NCBI GenBank assembly: GCA_930367215.1
Contig: OV884056.1
Location: 247,407,127 to 247,471,126 of the forward strand
Length of the DNA stretch: 64,000 nucleotides
Direction: 5' to 3'
Source: Pollenia angustigena
Lineage: Eukaryota > Arthropoda > Insecta > Diptera > Polleniidae
Within the stretch, counting starts at the first letter, position 1. Every line of letters begins with the position of its first letter. This document shows positions 1 through 10,733 of this stretch, piece after piece. The notes beneath the pieces were generated by a model that was not told the DNA's origin, ran no database searches, and was given only the letters and a program-made list of their open reading frames with translations. Made by a program: the position numbers and the translations under genes.

Positions 1-1117
1 TTTCAGCTCGGCGTCTTTCTTTGGCAAATTGAGCCAATCCGTTGACTTGCACTGAAAATAATAACTGTGCCATAGGAGCCTTAAGGTTACTCTTCATTAT
101 GCTAACATTATCTTGTTCACTTATAGGGCTACGAAGTTGATTATGTTGTTTTCTGTCTAAAATTTTACGTTGAATGTCAAAGTCGCTATCAAAACGGTGA
201 AATTGTGTCACTAATGCTGTTTTAAAATCTTCCCAACGGTTTACATTGTTGAATCTTCTATAATCCCAAAACCAATCTAAAGCTGGACCTCTTAATAAAT
301 GATGAAACGACTTCAAGATATCCTGCCAATTGCATCCATAATCCGCTCTTAAAGTTTCTACACGAAATACGAAATCCTCTATACTAGTTGTATTTCGATT
401 GCCGTCAAACAGTATTCCCCATTTGTCGATCCTTATATTAGTACCTGGTGACGGTTGATTCCTTTGCGAAGGTGGTATTGTATTTACTGGGACTTCTGGT
501 GTCGTAGCAAAATTGTTGTGATAATTTTGTTGTGGGTTAAATGTTGTATTAGGCCATTGCTGTACTTGCAGCTGCATATATGGTGCATCCAAAAATGATG
601 GAGGTGGTTGACATAAATCTGGAAAACGTTCATTCTCCCTTGGTGGTATATGGCTTGAACCGGATTGTTGTGCCTGTAAGCTTTGTTGAATAATCCTTGG
701 TACCAAATCTAGTAAGCGATCTTCAAAATTCCTCAAGTCTGCTTGTGTCACGTTTCCTGTAGATCTAATGTTTCCACACTGGTTAATATTACTATTCGGT
801 GGTCCTAACGGAACATTGTTTTGGCGAAAAGCGTCGATAACTCCTTGCGCACTCATACTGCTGAAAGGTGGAGTCACTATAAGGCTGTTTGTCGAAAAAC
901 TTCCTCCGCTTGCATCTAAGTCTTCTTGTCTAGGCACGTCCATTGTTGTCGCATTAAAATCTTCGCGTATCGGTGCTTCTATTACGGTGGCGTTCAAATC
1001 TAACTGTCTAGGAATCGCTCCCGTTTGACTTGTCGACGATGTGCTCGTTGTGGCCGCGGTTACCGCGGTGGTGGTTACTGAAACCTCACATCTACTATTG
1101 GACCTTGTACCGACCAT
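1..1117 (-). CDS. Ty3/gypsy-type Gag of element E1, cut by the window edge
   Basis: The minus strand is open from an ATG at 1117 to the window edge, about 372 codons without a stop. The first ~200 residues are low-complexity (Ser/Thr/Ala, then Gln/Pro/Asn-rich). From about residue 220 comes a capsid-type Gag core: a segment beginning RIDKWGILFDGN, then EDFVFRVETLR, a WQDILKSFHHLLRG stretch and DWFWDYRRF. The same core order is seen in the Gag of E3 (25.1-26.7 kb in this window), so the two elements are related. Gag would coat the element RNA and form particles in the cytoplasm. A tRNA-Lys primer site lies 1.5 kb upstream at 2611-2628, which fits an LTR retrotransposon read on the minus strand. 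No lesion is visible in this part. Pol, if present, lies left of the window. Family placement is by recognition of the core only. Confidence 0.8.
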   Translation of the reverse strand, partial: MVGTRSNSRCEVSVTTTAVTAATTSTSSTSQTGAIPRQLDLNATVIEAPIREDFNATTMDVPRQEDLDASGGSFSTNSLIVTPPFSSMSAQGVIDAFRQNNVPLGPPNSNINQCGNIRSTGNVTQADLRNFEDRLLDLVPRIIQQSLQAQQSGSSHIPPRENERFPDLCQPPPSFLDAPYMQLQVQQWPNTTFNPQQNYHNNFATTPEVPVNTIPPSQRNQPSPGTNIRIDKWGILFDGNRNTTSIEDFVFRVETLRADYGCNWQDILKSFHHLLRGPALDWFWDYRRFNNVNRWEDFKTALVTQFHRFDSDFDIQRKILDRKQHNQLRSPISEQDNVSIMKSNLKAPMAQLLFSVQVNGLAQFAKERRRAE

Positions 1118-2610
1118 TGTCTACTAGTTCGCCTCAACTATCTTAAAAATTACGAACCTAACTCAAAAACTATTCTGATTTTCCCCGCAAGTGTTAATAA
1201 TTCACCGAGGGCTTAAACGGACAGACTAAAACAATTTCAAAATTACCAAAAATTAACTAAAATAACGCTTTAATTTCAATTCCCCAATCTGATATAAAAT
1301 TTAAAATGCTGAAACAAAATTTTATTTGTATTTAGTTATATGTACGCAATCGCCGTACTTATTTAAGAATAATATTGTTCAAAATTTTCAAAGATAATTA
1401 ATATATTCGATAAAATTCAAAGCTAATTATTTCAAAATATTTGCTATAAAGTTTTATGGCCATGTAAATTCGTTAGACCAAAACTTTTAAAGTAATCTTC
1501 TTTCTTTTTCATAAGTCACTTAAAATCAGATTATCATTCACTACAAATTTAAAGTTAAAGTATTCGAAATATCTTTATAAGAGTTATGGGTCCAGATAAT
1601 TCATTTATCCCAACTCTTATATTCGCTATCAGCTAAATTATATTTTTTTTCTATAAGTCACTTAAACTCAGAATTTTCTCAAAAATTCACAAGTAAATGT
1701 TTGCCAAGTAGTTTAATCTTTTGTCTTAAGTTATCTTAGTTAAAATTTTTAATCACAATTCCTTATTCAAGTTATTATTCTTACTTTCTTTTTATTTACA
1801 AATTATTACTTTTATTTTATAGTAAAGATGTTTTTAAAAGAAATTTATTTTTTCCGTACTCTTATTATCCTAAAAGGAATATTATTGGGAAAAATTTTTT
1901 TCACTTCACTTTTATTAAAAAAAAAATCTTATTAAGTAAACTTTGTGTTATTGATATTATTATTATCGGCTAACAATAATTGTAATGAATGCTATTTTTC
2001 GTAATAAACTCTTTTTAGTTCAAAATAAAATTCCACTCAAACTTTATATTAATGCCTAAAAGTATTGAGTATTCTTTTCCAGTTATGAACCCTTTCAGTT
2101 CAAAATTTAATGCAAATAAAATTTCAAAATTACTGGCTTAGAAGGTATCAAGTAGGTGATGTAAAATCTTATAAAAAGAATCGCAAAATTGAGCCTAGGT
2201 CTAAATTAAAGGTTATGTTAACGAACCCCATAGGTTCTCTAATCATCCAGCACGTAGCAAACAAACTTCCTAAATTCAAAATCTTAAAGTTCGGACTTAC
2301 AATACCTAATGCCGAAACACCCTTAACTATACGTCGCAATTTAAATATCCCTCAGACGGACCAATAAGACTTACGATAGTCAAATAGTATTCCCGCTTCA
2401 ACGGTAATTCCGATGGCTACACATGATCACTGATGTCAATCATATGGACTCCTCAACTTAACTTCAAAACTAATCTTCATAAATAACCTTGAATTTATCC
2501 CTATTGTGGATAATCTTATTTAGCTTCTACAAGATACATAATGCCGGGCCCCACACGTTGGCATATCTTGGCTATCTATACTTGTATGCTATCTACCTAA
2601 ATAAGGCCGT
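1118..2610 (-). other. 5' leader of element E1
   Basis: This AT-rich stretch lies between the primer binding site and the Gag start of E1. I see no credible coding sequence in it. Short open frames on the plus strand have no recognisable domain. A leader of about 1.5 kb is long but seen in some gypsy-group elements; E3 in this window has one of about 1.05 kb. A second, imperfect primer-site-like sequence occurs at 2545-2564. Confidence 0.5.
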
Positions 2611-2628
2611 GCCCCACGTTGGGCGCCA
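2611..2628 (-). other. Primer binding site matching tRNA-Lys
   Basis: On the minus strand the 18 bases read TGGCGCCCAACGTGGGGC. This matches the complement of the 3' end of fly tRNA-Lys (CTT), including the CCA tail, as I know that tRNA. Such a site lies just inside the 5' LTR and primes reverse transcription. It therefore places the LTR/leader boundary at about 2629 and fixes the orientation of E1. E3 has a decayed version (TGGCGCCCAA) at 23486. Confidence 0.75.
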
Positions 2629-4760
2629 TTACTGTACTGTTTACCACATGAATCAAACACATTCCCACCAAAGCAGGATTGTCAATTCCCGTGAATTGTT
2701 AGCGAATGTTAAAATAAAAGGTGGCAGCGACGACTCACCAAACTCTTCACTCGTTAACCTCTTTTCCCCACGTCACTGACAACTTGTAGCTAGTGCACGG
2801 CTAAGGCTCGTCGGGCTTGGGCGTTGGTACGTTGTAGCGAAAAGAGATAAACTTTGATAAACATTACCAATTGTGTCAGTAACTAATGAATTTTTGCAAT
2901 TCCTTTCATGGAGGTATAGGTGTTGTTACTTTTAAAACCCTTCCCTAAACCATGGCAGTATAAAGTCAGTTTACGACTGCCCCTTAATCTGCATCACCAC
3001 TTGATACCTACCTTGTTAGCCTTATTAATTACTCAGAACTCATTTTGAATACAGTTGACAATTCAATTTTATTTATACCATTCATTACAAAAGATTTCTT
3101 AAATATTGACTTAAGCCGTTTGGCTAATAATACTAGGTCCCTAAGTTCGAACTATATTCACACTCTATCCTGAATTCAAATAAATTGATCTTAAATCTAT
3201 GGTTAGGGATCATGTACCTTGTACTTTTTCTTATTTTTGATTTTTAAGTGACTTATGTTTATATGTATTATCAATTCAGTTTAACATGATTTCGTAAAAA
3301 TAAACTAAATTTATAGCATAGCACGAGTTCAGTTTTAATTTACCGTAACGTTGCCCTTCATTTACCGCAAATAAATACAAAAGCTTTTTTTTTCTTATAC
3401 GAATAATTTAAAATTTACGATAAACTTTTGTGTTTATTTCCCGAATAAGAAATAAAAAGTTATAGCATAATACTAATTGTGTTTTTTTTTTCTCTTTATT
3501 TAGATCTACTAAAATCTTGAACAACTTTGCTGAATAAAAACAAAACTTATTCCACGATACGAATAATGTTTGTTGTTTGCTCTAAAATCTTGAATTTCTT
3601 TTACAATAATAACACGAAACGTGGTGTTATATCTTATATTTTTTTTCCGAATAAAACTACAAACATTATTCTATAACAAGCATAGTGAATTTCATATGCT
3701 ATAAACTTCGGTATTCATCATTCGAATAAAAATACAAAAATTACCTCATGTTTTAAGGTTTTTGTCGGTGATACGCTTTGTATTCAATTTTCGAACAAGA
3801 AATACAAGAATTCTTTCACAATACGAAATTTGGTTTTAAACTACTTTAAACGTTGGTATTTCTTTTTCGAACAAAAATTACAAAAATCATTCTATAATCT
3901 GAATCAAGGTAAGAGCCCAGAATAAATTTTGCATTTCATGTTCAATCACAAAGCACAACATTTATGTTCGACTACGGGTGTTGGCTTTTATCTAATATGA
4001 ATCGCTGTAATTCTATTCAGATAAATAAGCAAAAATACAAAAATTATTTTTATAACCCGAGTATTGTTCAATTAACAATAAAATTTTGGCATTAATCATT
4101 CGAATAACAACCCGAGCCTATTTCATATCGCTAATCAAGGTTTAAATCTACTAAGTACTTTTGTATTTATTCTTTATCTCGGACAAGATACCAAAAAATT
4201 TTCCTTTATTTTAGTTTATGCTATAAATTTTTGCTTCACTGTATTTTATTTTGTCTGGTTTTAATTTAATGTCACAAAAAATTTTTACCGAATAAAAGAT
4301 CTACACAAATTTACAAAAATTTTATAAAAAAAAAATATAAATGAAGTGTTCTTAAAAAAAATATTTTATTAGGATCCAAATCGAGCGGAGTTAAACTGCC
4401 GAATAATTTAAATTTGCATGCCCAAAACATGCGTGGTCAAATGTAAGGTGGCCGTTTCTTGTTTCATAAGGCAAAAGACACGGTCAAAAGAAAACTTCAA
4501 AAAAAAAATATTGAAAGATAAAAAAAAATACTTAGCTGTTGTTCACAACCGATATTAAGTACAGAAATCAAATGCACACCGAAAAGACTTTGGGATTTTA
4601 CCCTACCGGCAATCAAAAGCAATTTCAATCCGTACTTAAGAACCTGTTACCTAAAGTTTCAATCAAAAACGTTTTGCAAGATAAAATTTATTCAGCCTAT
4701 TTTGTTTCATCCGTACCCCGTGGTAACGTGATGACGTCAAATAATTGCTAGGTGGGAACG
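2629..4760 (-). mobile_element. Presumed 5' LTR of element E1 (outer end not located)
   Basis: By position this stretch is the 5' LTR of E1, because the primer site lies directly inside it. The outer boundary is a guess: no second LTR copy is in the window for comparison, and I could not fix a TG...CA end. The segment is AT-rich, carries no recognisable gene, and contains a degenerate array of ~75-bp units (3441-4310). A length near 2 kb would be large for a gypsy LTR, although long LTRs exist in the Osvaldo/Ulysses group. Confidence 0.4.
3441..4310. repeat. Degenerate ~75-bp tandem array within the presumed LTR
   Basis: A block of the type CGAATAAAAATACAAAAATT followed by ATTCTATAAnnCGAA recurs with changes. 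Anchor positions (CGAAtAA, CGAAcAA or related) lie near 3442, 3531, 3591, 3647, 3722, 3792, 3868, 3942, 4017, 4101, 4180 and 4289. Between 3647 and 4180 the steps are 75, 70, 76, 74, 75, 84 and 79 bases, so the period is about 75. Units are diverged from each other, which suggests an old array or one kept only for short motifs. It lies in what should be the U3 side of the E1 LTR. Confidence 0.65.
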
Positions 4761-7662
4761 TAGCCCTTATGCAGTGCTGATCAAAATTGAAATGCTTGTG
4801 TATTGGTGAGAATATGAGACAAATTTTGAAATACAGTACAACAAAAAAGTAAATGAAAAGATTTTTGTAAAAATGTAATCGTAAAAATTGTTTTGGTTAA
4901 AAAAATCGGTTTAATACTTCAATACACAATTAATTTGCTATTTGGTAAAACAAAATATGTTTCCTTATATTTTTAAGGTAAAAAAAAAACTAAGCAAAAT
5001 GCAGTATTTATCATAAAAAATTTTCGTAACGGTACGAACATTTTTTTTACGCACTATTTTTTAAAATCAACCAAAGCATCCGCCAAGCATGTGCACTATT
5101 TGCCGTCTGAAAGAGCATAAAAAAGTGATGGGTGGAGCCAAAAAGCAATTGCTCTATGAAATGATCACCACTGATATAAATTAATTTAAGGACAAAAAGG
5201 GTTAAGTGCATATATATATAGGGGACATGCACACAAACTACTACACTTGACACTCGTTTTACAGATTTTTTCACAATTCACAAAACTACACTTAAAATTA
5301 ACTTAAATTTATTAAAGTTTTTATCTATTTTTACGTATTTATATCTTTTCTGTTTTTTTTTCTTTTGTTCTTTAATTGTTTCTTATTTTTATTCAATTTA
5401 ATTCTTATTTTCTTCCCTCACATCACGAATTTGACATTTTGAAAACATTTTCCATATATAGACTTTTTATTTCCAACGGCAACAAGTTAAAGATTTCATA
5501 ACAACTACTATAACATCAAACTTAATGGTTACCTGGCTATTTTCCTATGGTGTGGTGTTGGGAAAATTTCCAATAATGGTATCCCACGAAAATAGCCAGG
5601 TTTTTCTTTAATTATTTAACACAATCTTTTTTCTTTAAACAATATATAAGGTTTTACCACACACACAAATTAAACGTTTTTACTCTGTAAGTTCTGTTTT
5701 GCTTCTGCCTGAATTTTCGCTTTCCTTGCTATCTTACTACATTTAATTTTTTGATACTATTTACAGTCCTAGCGGTTTCCATTTAATTATATAATTTAAA
5801 TACCTAAGTAATTATTTTACCGCCAAACAGCCATCTTTTTATTTCATTTTATTTAAACTTATATTTTAAAGCTCCTTGTACTCAGTTCACCCATTTTTCT
5901 AATTAATTTTGGACCAGTCGGAGTTTTAATTCCTCATGCAATTTAGCCTATGAACCTTTTATTATACCAGGCAAACATGAATTCTAGTAGATGTCATATT
6001 TTCATTCATAATTTGTGCCGTGTTGACCACACTGGCTTGTTAATTACAACTCTGGCTAGTGAACATAGGAAGAGGCTGCCAGATCAGCAAAAACCCATAA
6101 ACTGACAAATAAAACCATATGTTACTACTCTTTTTATCAACGGGTGAAAGTGAAGTAGGCTGCAGTTGGTAACTATTCGTAATGGCAAAATTCTGATAAG
6201 AAAAATGTTGATGATTTCCGGCCTTTTTATACGGAAGCGTGTTGGTAAGCGGTCGTGAAAATATATAAAGTGCTAAATTAAAATAAGAAGCAGAAAACAG
6301 GAACGATATAGTGGTAGCCGTGTCGGAAAACCCCATTTCTAGGAGGAAGATTTTGCTGGATTACGAGAAATTTTGTTTACTCCAGTTTTATCCACTGTTT
6401 AATAGGCTAACTGGAAAATTGTCCGCAGTATCCGCAAGAGTCGGTCGTTTGTTTCTCGGCTTAGGTCTAGAATCCCTTTTATTTAACCGGCTTTAATAGC
6501 TTGGCAGCCAAAAAGCGGAAAATGGATAATTTCCTAGACGAGCCGCCGTTTAACCTAGAGTGGACTAGTAGATATCTCCAAAAGGTCGCGCACTAATAAC
6601 ACCCTCAAGACACTTAAACTAGTATCAAAGACCACCTTGAAAAGAAATTGCCATCAACCCAACACGCACGCCGAGCCAAGGAAAGCCACACCACCTTATT
6701 CATCCACTACCGAGGTTCTGTATCGACATCCGGCATACAACCGTCTTAGCCACTAATACTAGAGAATACGCAGACTTAAATTTGCCTGAAGAAAGACAAA
6801 CAAAGTGTATCGGACGACCACCTCCATTAAATTCGGATCAACCACAAGGTAAAATTAAGATTTTGCTACAATAGTTACACCCGAGTTACAATACATAAGC
6901 CAGATCACCATGGCAATGAAATTACAACAGAAGACGAAATCACAACAATAATGAAAACGTTTATCATAACCCTGGGTGCAAAAATTACTGCAACAATTTA
7001 ATATTTATAACCATCAATAGGTCCATAAAAATTACACATTTTAAAATAAATAAGGACACCGTCCAAATATTCCATCTTAACAAAATAGCAACAATATATA
7101 AAAATTATATAAACAACATTATCAGCAAAACCGTCTAAATTTTCTCTTGATAAAATATGCAGTAGCTCTCCAATTTAAAACAAAATTACAACAAAACGCC
7201 ACAACAACTCTGTTTCCTAATGCGATGGCAACCCCAGTGAGGTCGTAAAAAAATTTGAACAAATAAATAAAAACATAAGTAAACGTTTAACTACTACGGG
7301 AAAGCAAAATAAATAAAGTGTTAGTTTAACGACATAATTGTGATAATGAGTGAAGTGATTCTTACTGAGGTGTAAGAGCTAATAAAATGTTGAAAAGGAA
7401 AACGACTATTTCATTTATTCAATTTGGATCTACCAAAAGGAAGCCTTGTGATCAGGCCTACCATATTTACCGAATTGATACAAGGTGACCTTGGCTTGCT
7501 ACGTAAGCAACAGCTGATAACTAACTATATGTCAAAATGATATGCCGTCACTTTTTTTGACATTTCTATTTAAATTTAAATTAAATTTCAAGATTTTGTT
7601 CATAAATTATAAATTAAAAATGAAGCACACACATGCACGCAAAACCTAAAAAGAAGGAACTG
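4761..7662. other. Gene-free AT-rich stretch
   Basis: I find no supported gene here. Open frames are short and in several frames at once, without domains. Visible structure: a Tc1-like end motif CAGTGCTGATCAAAA at 4771, a 14-bp inverted repeat at 5531-5601, and a 20-bp sequence at 7446-7465 that recurs inverted at 39910-39929. The part from 6500 to 7400 is less AT-rich and could be a decayed retroelement leader or tail, but nothing identifies it. Confidence 0.5.
5531..5601. repeat. 14-bp perfect inverted repeat, 43-bp spacer
   Basis: ACCTGGCTATTTTC at 5531-5544 is mirrored by GAAAATAGCCAGGT at 5588-5601. The spacer contains GGGAAAATTTCC. The arrangement could be the closed ends of a very small foldback element or a hairpin. 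No target duplication is evident. Confidence 0.6.
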
Positions 7663-7970
7663 GGGGGTTACCGCGTATTTCAATTCGAAAGAAATCATTA
7701 ACGGATTCGAACAATTTGTACTGTGTATTACGATTTTCGTAATATTTGTTTCGAATAAATGAACGTTGTTTATACCTTATTGAAAACAAATAATACCTTT
7801 ATTAACAGCCACTCTCTATTACGAACAAAAATTGTTCATCAAATTTCCCATTCGATTAAAAATACAACCTCTGGCATCGTTTTGAACGATTGCGAAAATC
7901 GTAATACACAGTACAAATTGTTCGAATTCGTAAATTATTTCTTTTGAATCGAAATACGCAGTCACCCTCC
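7663..7970. mobile_element. Foldback (hairpin) element, about 0.3 kb
   Basis: The left arm (7663-7740) and right arm (7892-7970) are inverted copies of about 78 bp with scattered mismatches. Both contain TCGAACAATTTGTACTGTG followed by TATTACGATTTTCG when read inward. The 150-bp centre has no gene. Long inverted arms around a small centre are typical of non-autonomous foldback elements or MITEs. Ends and target duplication could not be fixed. Confidence 0.65.
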
Positions 7971-9793
7971 TGTAGCCCGTTTCTGTATTTCTCACATTGT
8001 ACAACTTTTTGCATGAAACGTGTGAATTGCAACAAAAATATTGTGAAATGAAACAAAAAATGGTTTTTCTCACACAAGTGTTTCTGTATCTTTTTTTGCG
8101 AGAATTATCTGTCATTTAAATAATTTTCCAGCAATTATTGGAAGGATGCGAGAAAAAGTGTTTCTATAACAATATTTTGCGAAAAGTTTCTTTCAAGAAC
8201 TGTCAAAATAAGTCACATTTGAAATTGGTGGCGAGAAAAACAAAATGTAGATATTTTGAAATTTAATATGTTTTTAAAATAAATACAAAAATAGAATGAA
8301 TATTATTAATGAATGCATAATTTATATGATGAAAATAAACAAAAAACAATTGTCATATTTTGTTATTTTAAATTTTTTTTTTTAGACTTTTCTTGTTTTG
8401 GTTTTAATCAGTAATGCCAGATAAATTTGTGTCAAAATCGTCAATTTCCTGAGAAAAAAATAAAAAATATCGTCTTTTTTGTTTTAAAAATCGTGCAATT
8501 TAAAATCAATTTTAAACAAATTTGTTTCGACTTTTAATTAAAAAATAATCAAACAAAAACATAGTTAAAGTTCATGGGTATTTAATAATTTCATTAAATT
8601 TATTATTAATACGATCTTCGTATGACGTGCTAAATTCCCAGTTTTTCATATTTGATAAATACACTGAAATTTATTGTTGAGGGAAAGCAAGCCTCTATGG
8701 CCGGTTGCTTACACCAGCTCATCAGGAAACATTTTCCAAAGATTTTAGAAAAGCCAAAAATATTAAACAAATAAAACCTTAAGCGAATAAGAGTTATACA
8801 TTCTAAGTCTTACCTGTAACAATATCAAAGCTTAAACAAAACACCAACAATAAACAGTGAGTTTATCTTTTCTTACATCCCCCTACAATTGGTTGGGTTC
8901 TTTCCGACTCGAATTGTAGTTGTTAGTGGGTTAAAAGAAAAAACAAAATTAAAAAACAAACCGCTTCATTCTATTGTCTTCGTAAGAAAACAACGAACTA
9001 AACCAATTTGCCAATTCAGTTTTATGCACGGGCACATGCAATTATATTATCAAAGTTATTTTCGGGAATACAAAGTTTATTATTAATACGATCTTCGTAT
9101 GACGTGCTAAATTCCCAGTTTTTCATATTTGATAAATTTATATTTATTTTGTTAAGCTGGAGGATTATTTTTTAAAAAATTATTTATTTTCTTTAATCCG
9201 ATAACAATTTAAAATTGTTATTTTTCCCTGGAGGAGTTACACAAAGGCATGAGAAAATATCATTTTAAACAAAAAATTAAATAGATTTTACAAAAGCAAA
9301 AAGAAACCAAGCTTAATAAAATAAACATACATCCTTTTTTAAATAGATATATACATATTTACAAAAACCGAGATCAAAATGGAAAATTTTTAAATTAAAT
9401 CAGCTTTGATATCAGTATTATAAATATTCTGGGTTTTTATGGAATTGATAGTGACGTTGTTTTATATTTATATCGTATGTAGTCCGAAATAGTATATTAT
9501 TGAAATTTAACTATATCGGCTTACAAATGGCTGAGATATTAATCTTTAATTTACCTATTCCTATCATCTTTTTCTTTTTTACCTGAAATAGACTTAGTAG
9601 AATAGCTGGTAGTTAAAATTAAAAAAATCGGTTCATAAATAAACCGGTTAAAGACCCAGCAAAATCTTCGCCTACAAAATAATATGTTAAGTAATCAGAA
9701 ACACATAAAAGCACTACATACAATTCTACTGAAAAACTAATGAATTTTACAAGGGTTGTACCAAAATGAACATATTCAAAAGTAAGTCATTTT
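7971..9793. other. Gene-free stretch containing a 62-bp direct repeat
   Basis: I see no supported gene. The stretch is AT-rich with several short hairpins between 7980 and 8230 (repeated GTTTCTGTAT and GCGAGAAAAA motifs), and it carries the exact 62-bp duplication listed separately. Confidence 0.5.
8599..9137. repeat. Exact 62-bp direct repeat, copies 477 bp apart
   Basis: Copies at 8599-8660 and 9076-9137 are identical over 62 bases, starting TTTATTATTAATACGATC and ending CATATTTGATAAAT. The 415 bases between them are not repeated and code for nothing recognisable. Identity without a mismatch in such AT-rich, fast-drifting DNA points to a recent duplication, or to terminal repeats of a small insertion. 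Confidence 0.85.
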
Positions 9794-10733
9794 TATACCC
9801 TTCACCGAAGGTAAAAGGATATATATAACTTTGTCATTCCGTTTGTAATTTCTACAATATTGATCCTACACCCTATAAAGTATATATATTCTGGGTCCTT
9901 ATGAAAAGCGAAGTTCAAATCCGGTTGTCCGTCTGTCTGTTGAAATGGGTTTTCCGAAGCCCCCAGATATGATGGGGACTTGGTTGGGGTATCTTTATGT
10001 CAGGTATTCTTATTATAATTTTGCTATTGAAATTCAGCCAGATCGGTCAACAAATAGCTGAGATATGAGCAAAAAACCACGATACACGAATACACACCAT
10101 CCTACAAAATGTGGGCGGAATTGGAGAAGTGGGCGTGGTACATCCCGTACAAAAAAAATTAAAAATTGTATAAAAACCTAAATTTTACGGCTGCCATATG
10201 TCCTATGGATATGACTTATTTTCAAAATATCGGAAATTTTTAGTAGAACATATTTTATAAAAAACGCGGGAAAATCGGTTCAGATACAAAAAAGTTATGA
10301 CCTAAATTAATTTTTTTTTTTTAAATACCCACTTTCGGGAACCATAGATCTCCCCGAGTCCAAACTTTATAACTCAAGTAAATTTCTTCCTAAACATGTC
10401 GGTATTTAAATTTTTCAAATCGGTTAAAAAAATTGCTAAGTTATGATCAAAATACTGAAATCCCAAAAATTATTTTTTTTATACCCTTTTAAAAGAATTT
10501 TTTTTTTAAATTTTTATTTTTTTTATGTTCTAAAAACGATTAAAAAAATATTTACCAGTTTTCGCTTTTTAAATTTAATTTATAATGAAGTTAAAAGTAC
10601 ATATTGTTAATATGTACGTATGCATATGTAAAAATTATTTAGTTTTTGCCTAGTTGCTCTGTATTCTGCTCCCACAATGGTGAAGGGTATATAAGATTCG
10701 GCACAGCCGAATATAGCACTCTTACTTGTTTTT
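9794..10733 (+). mobile_element. Helentron-like non-autonomous element (DINE-1-type), complete copy
   Basis: The element starts with ATACCCTTCACC (9795-9806), which is inverted as GGTGAAGGGTAT at 10679-10690. It then has GTCATTCCGTTTGTAATTTC, a CCTATAAAGTATATATATTC block, a short GTCCGTCTGTCTG run, a GGGCGTGG block, and finally a hairpin ATTCGGC-ACA-GCCGAAT (10696-10712) followed by CTTACTTGTTTTT. Subterminal inverted repeats, a 3' hairpin and a CTTGTTTTT end are the layout known for Drosophila DINE-1/INE-1, which are Helentron-associated. No protein is encoded. Related copies lie at 40809-43689 and 45013-48060. The family call rests on my recall of DINE-1 structure; rolling-circle transposition is inferred. 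Confidence 0.7.

Noticed and set aside
768..1028. Plus-strand open frame overlapping E1 Gag
   Set aside because: It is antisense to a well-supported Gag frame and has no domain.
2489..2779. Plus-strand open frame of 96 codons
   Set aside because: It runs antisense across the tRNA-Lys primer site of E1 and shows no domain.
4539..4751. Small plus-strand open frame of 70 codons
   Set aside because: No domain and no supporting context; it lies at the uncertain outer edge of the E1 LTR.
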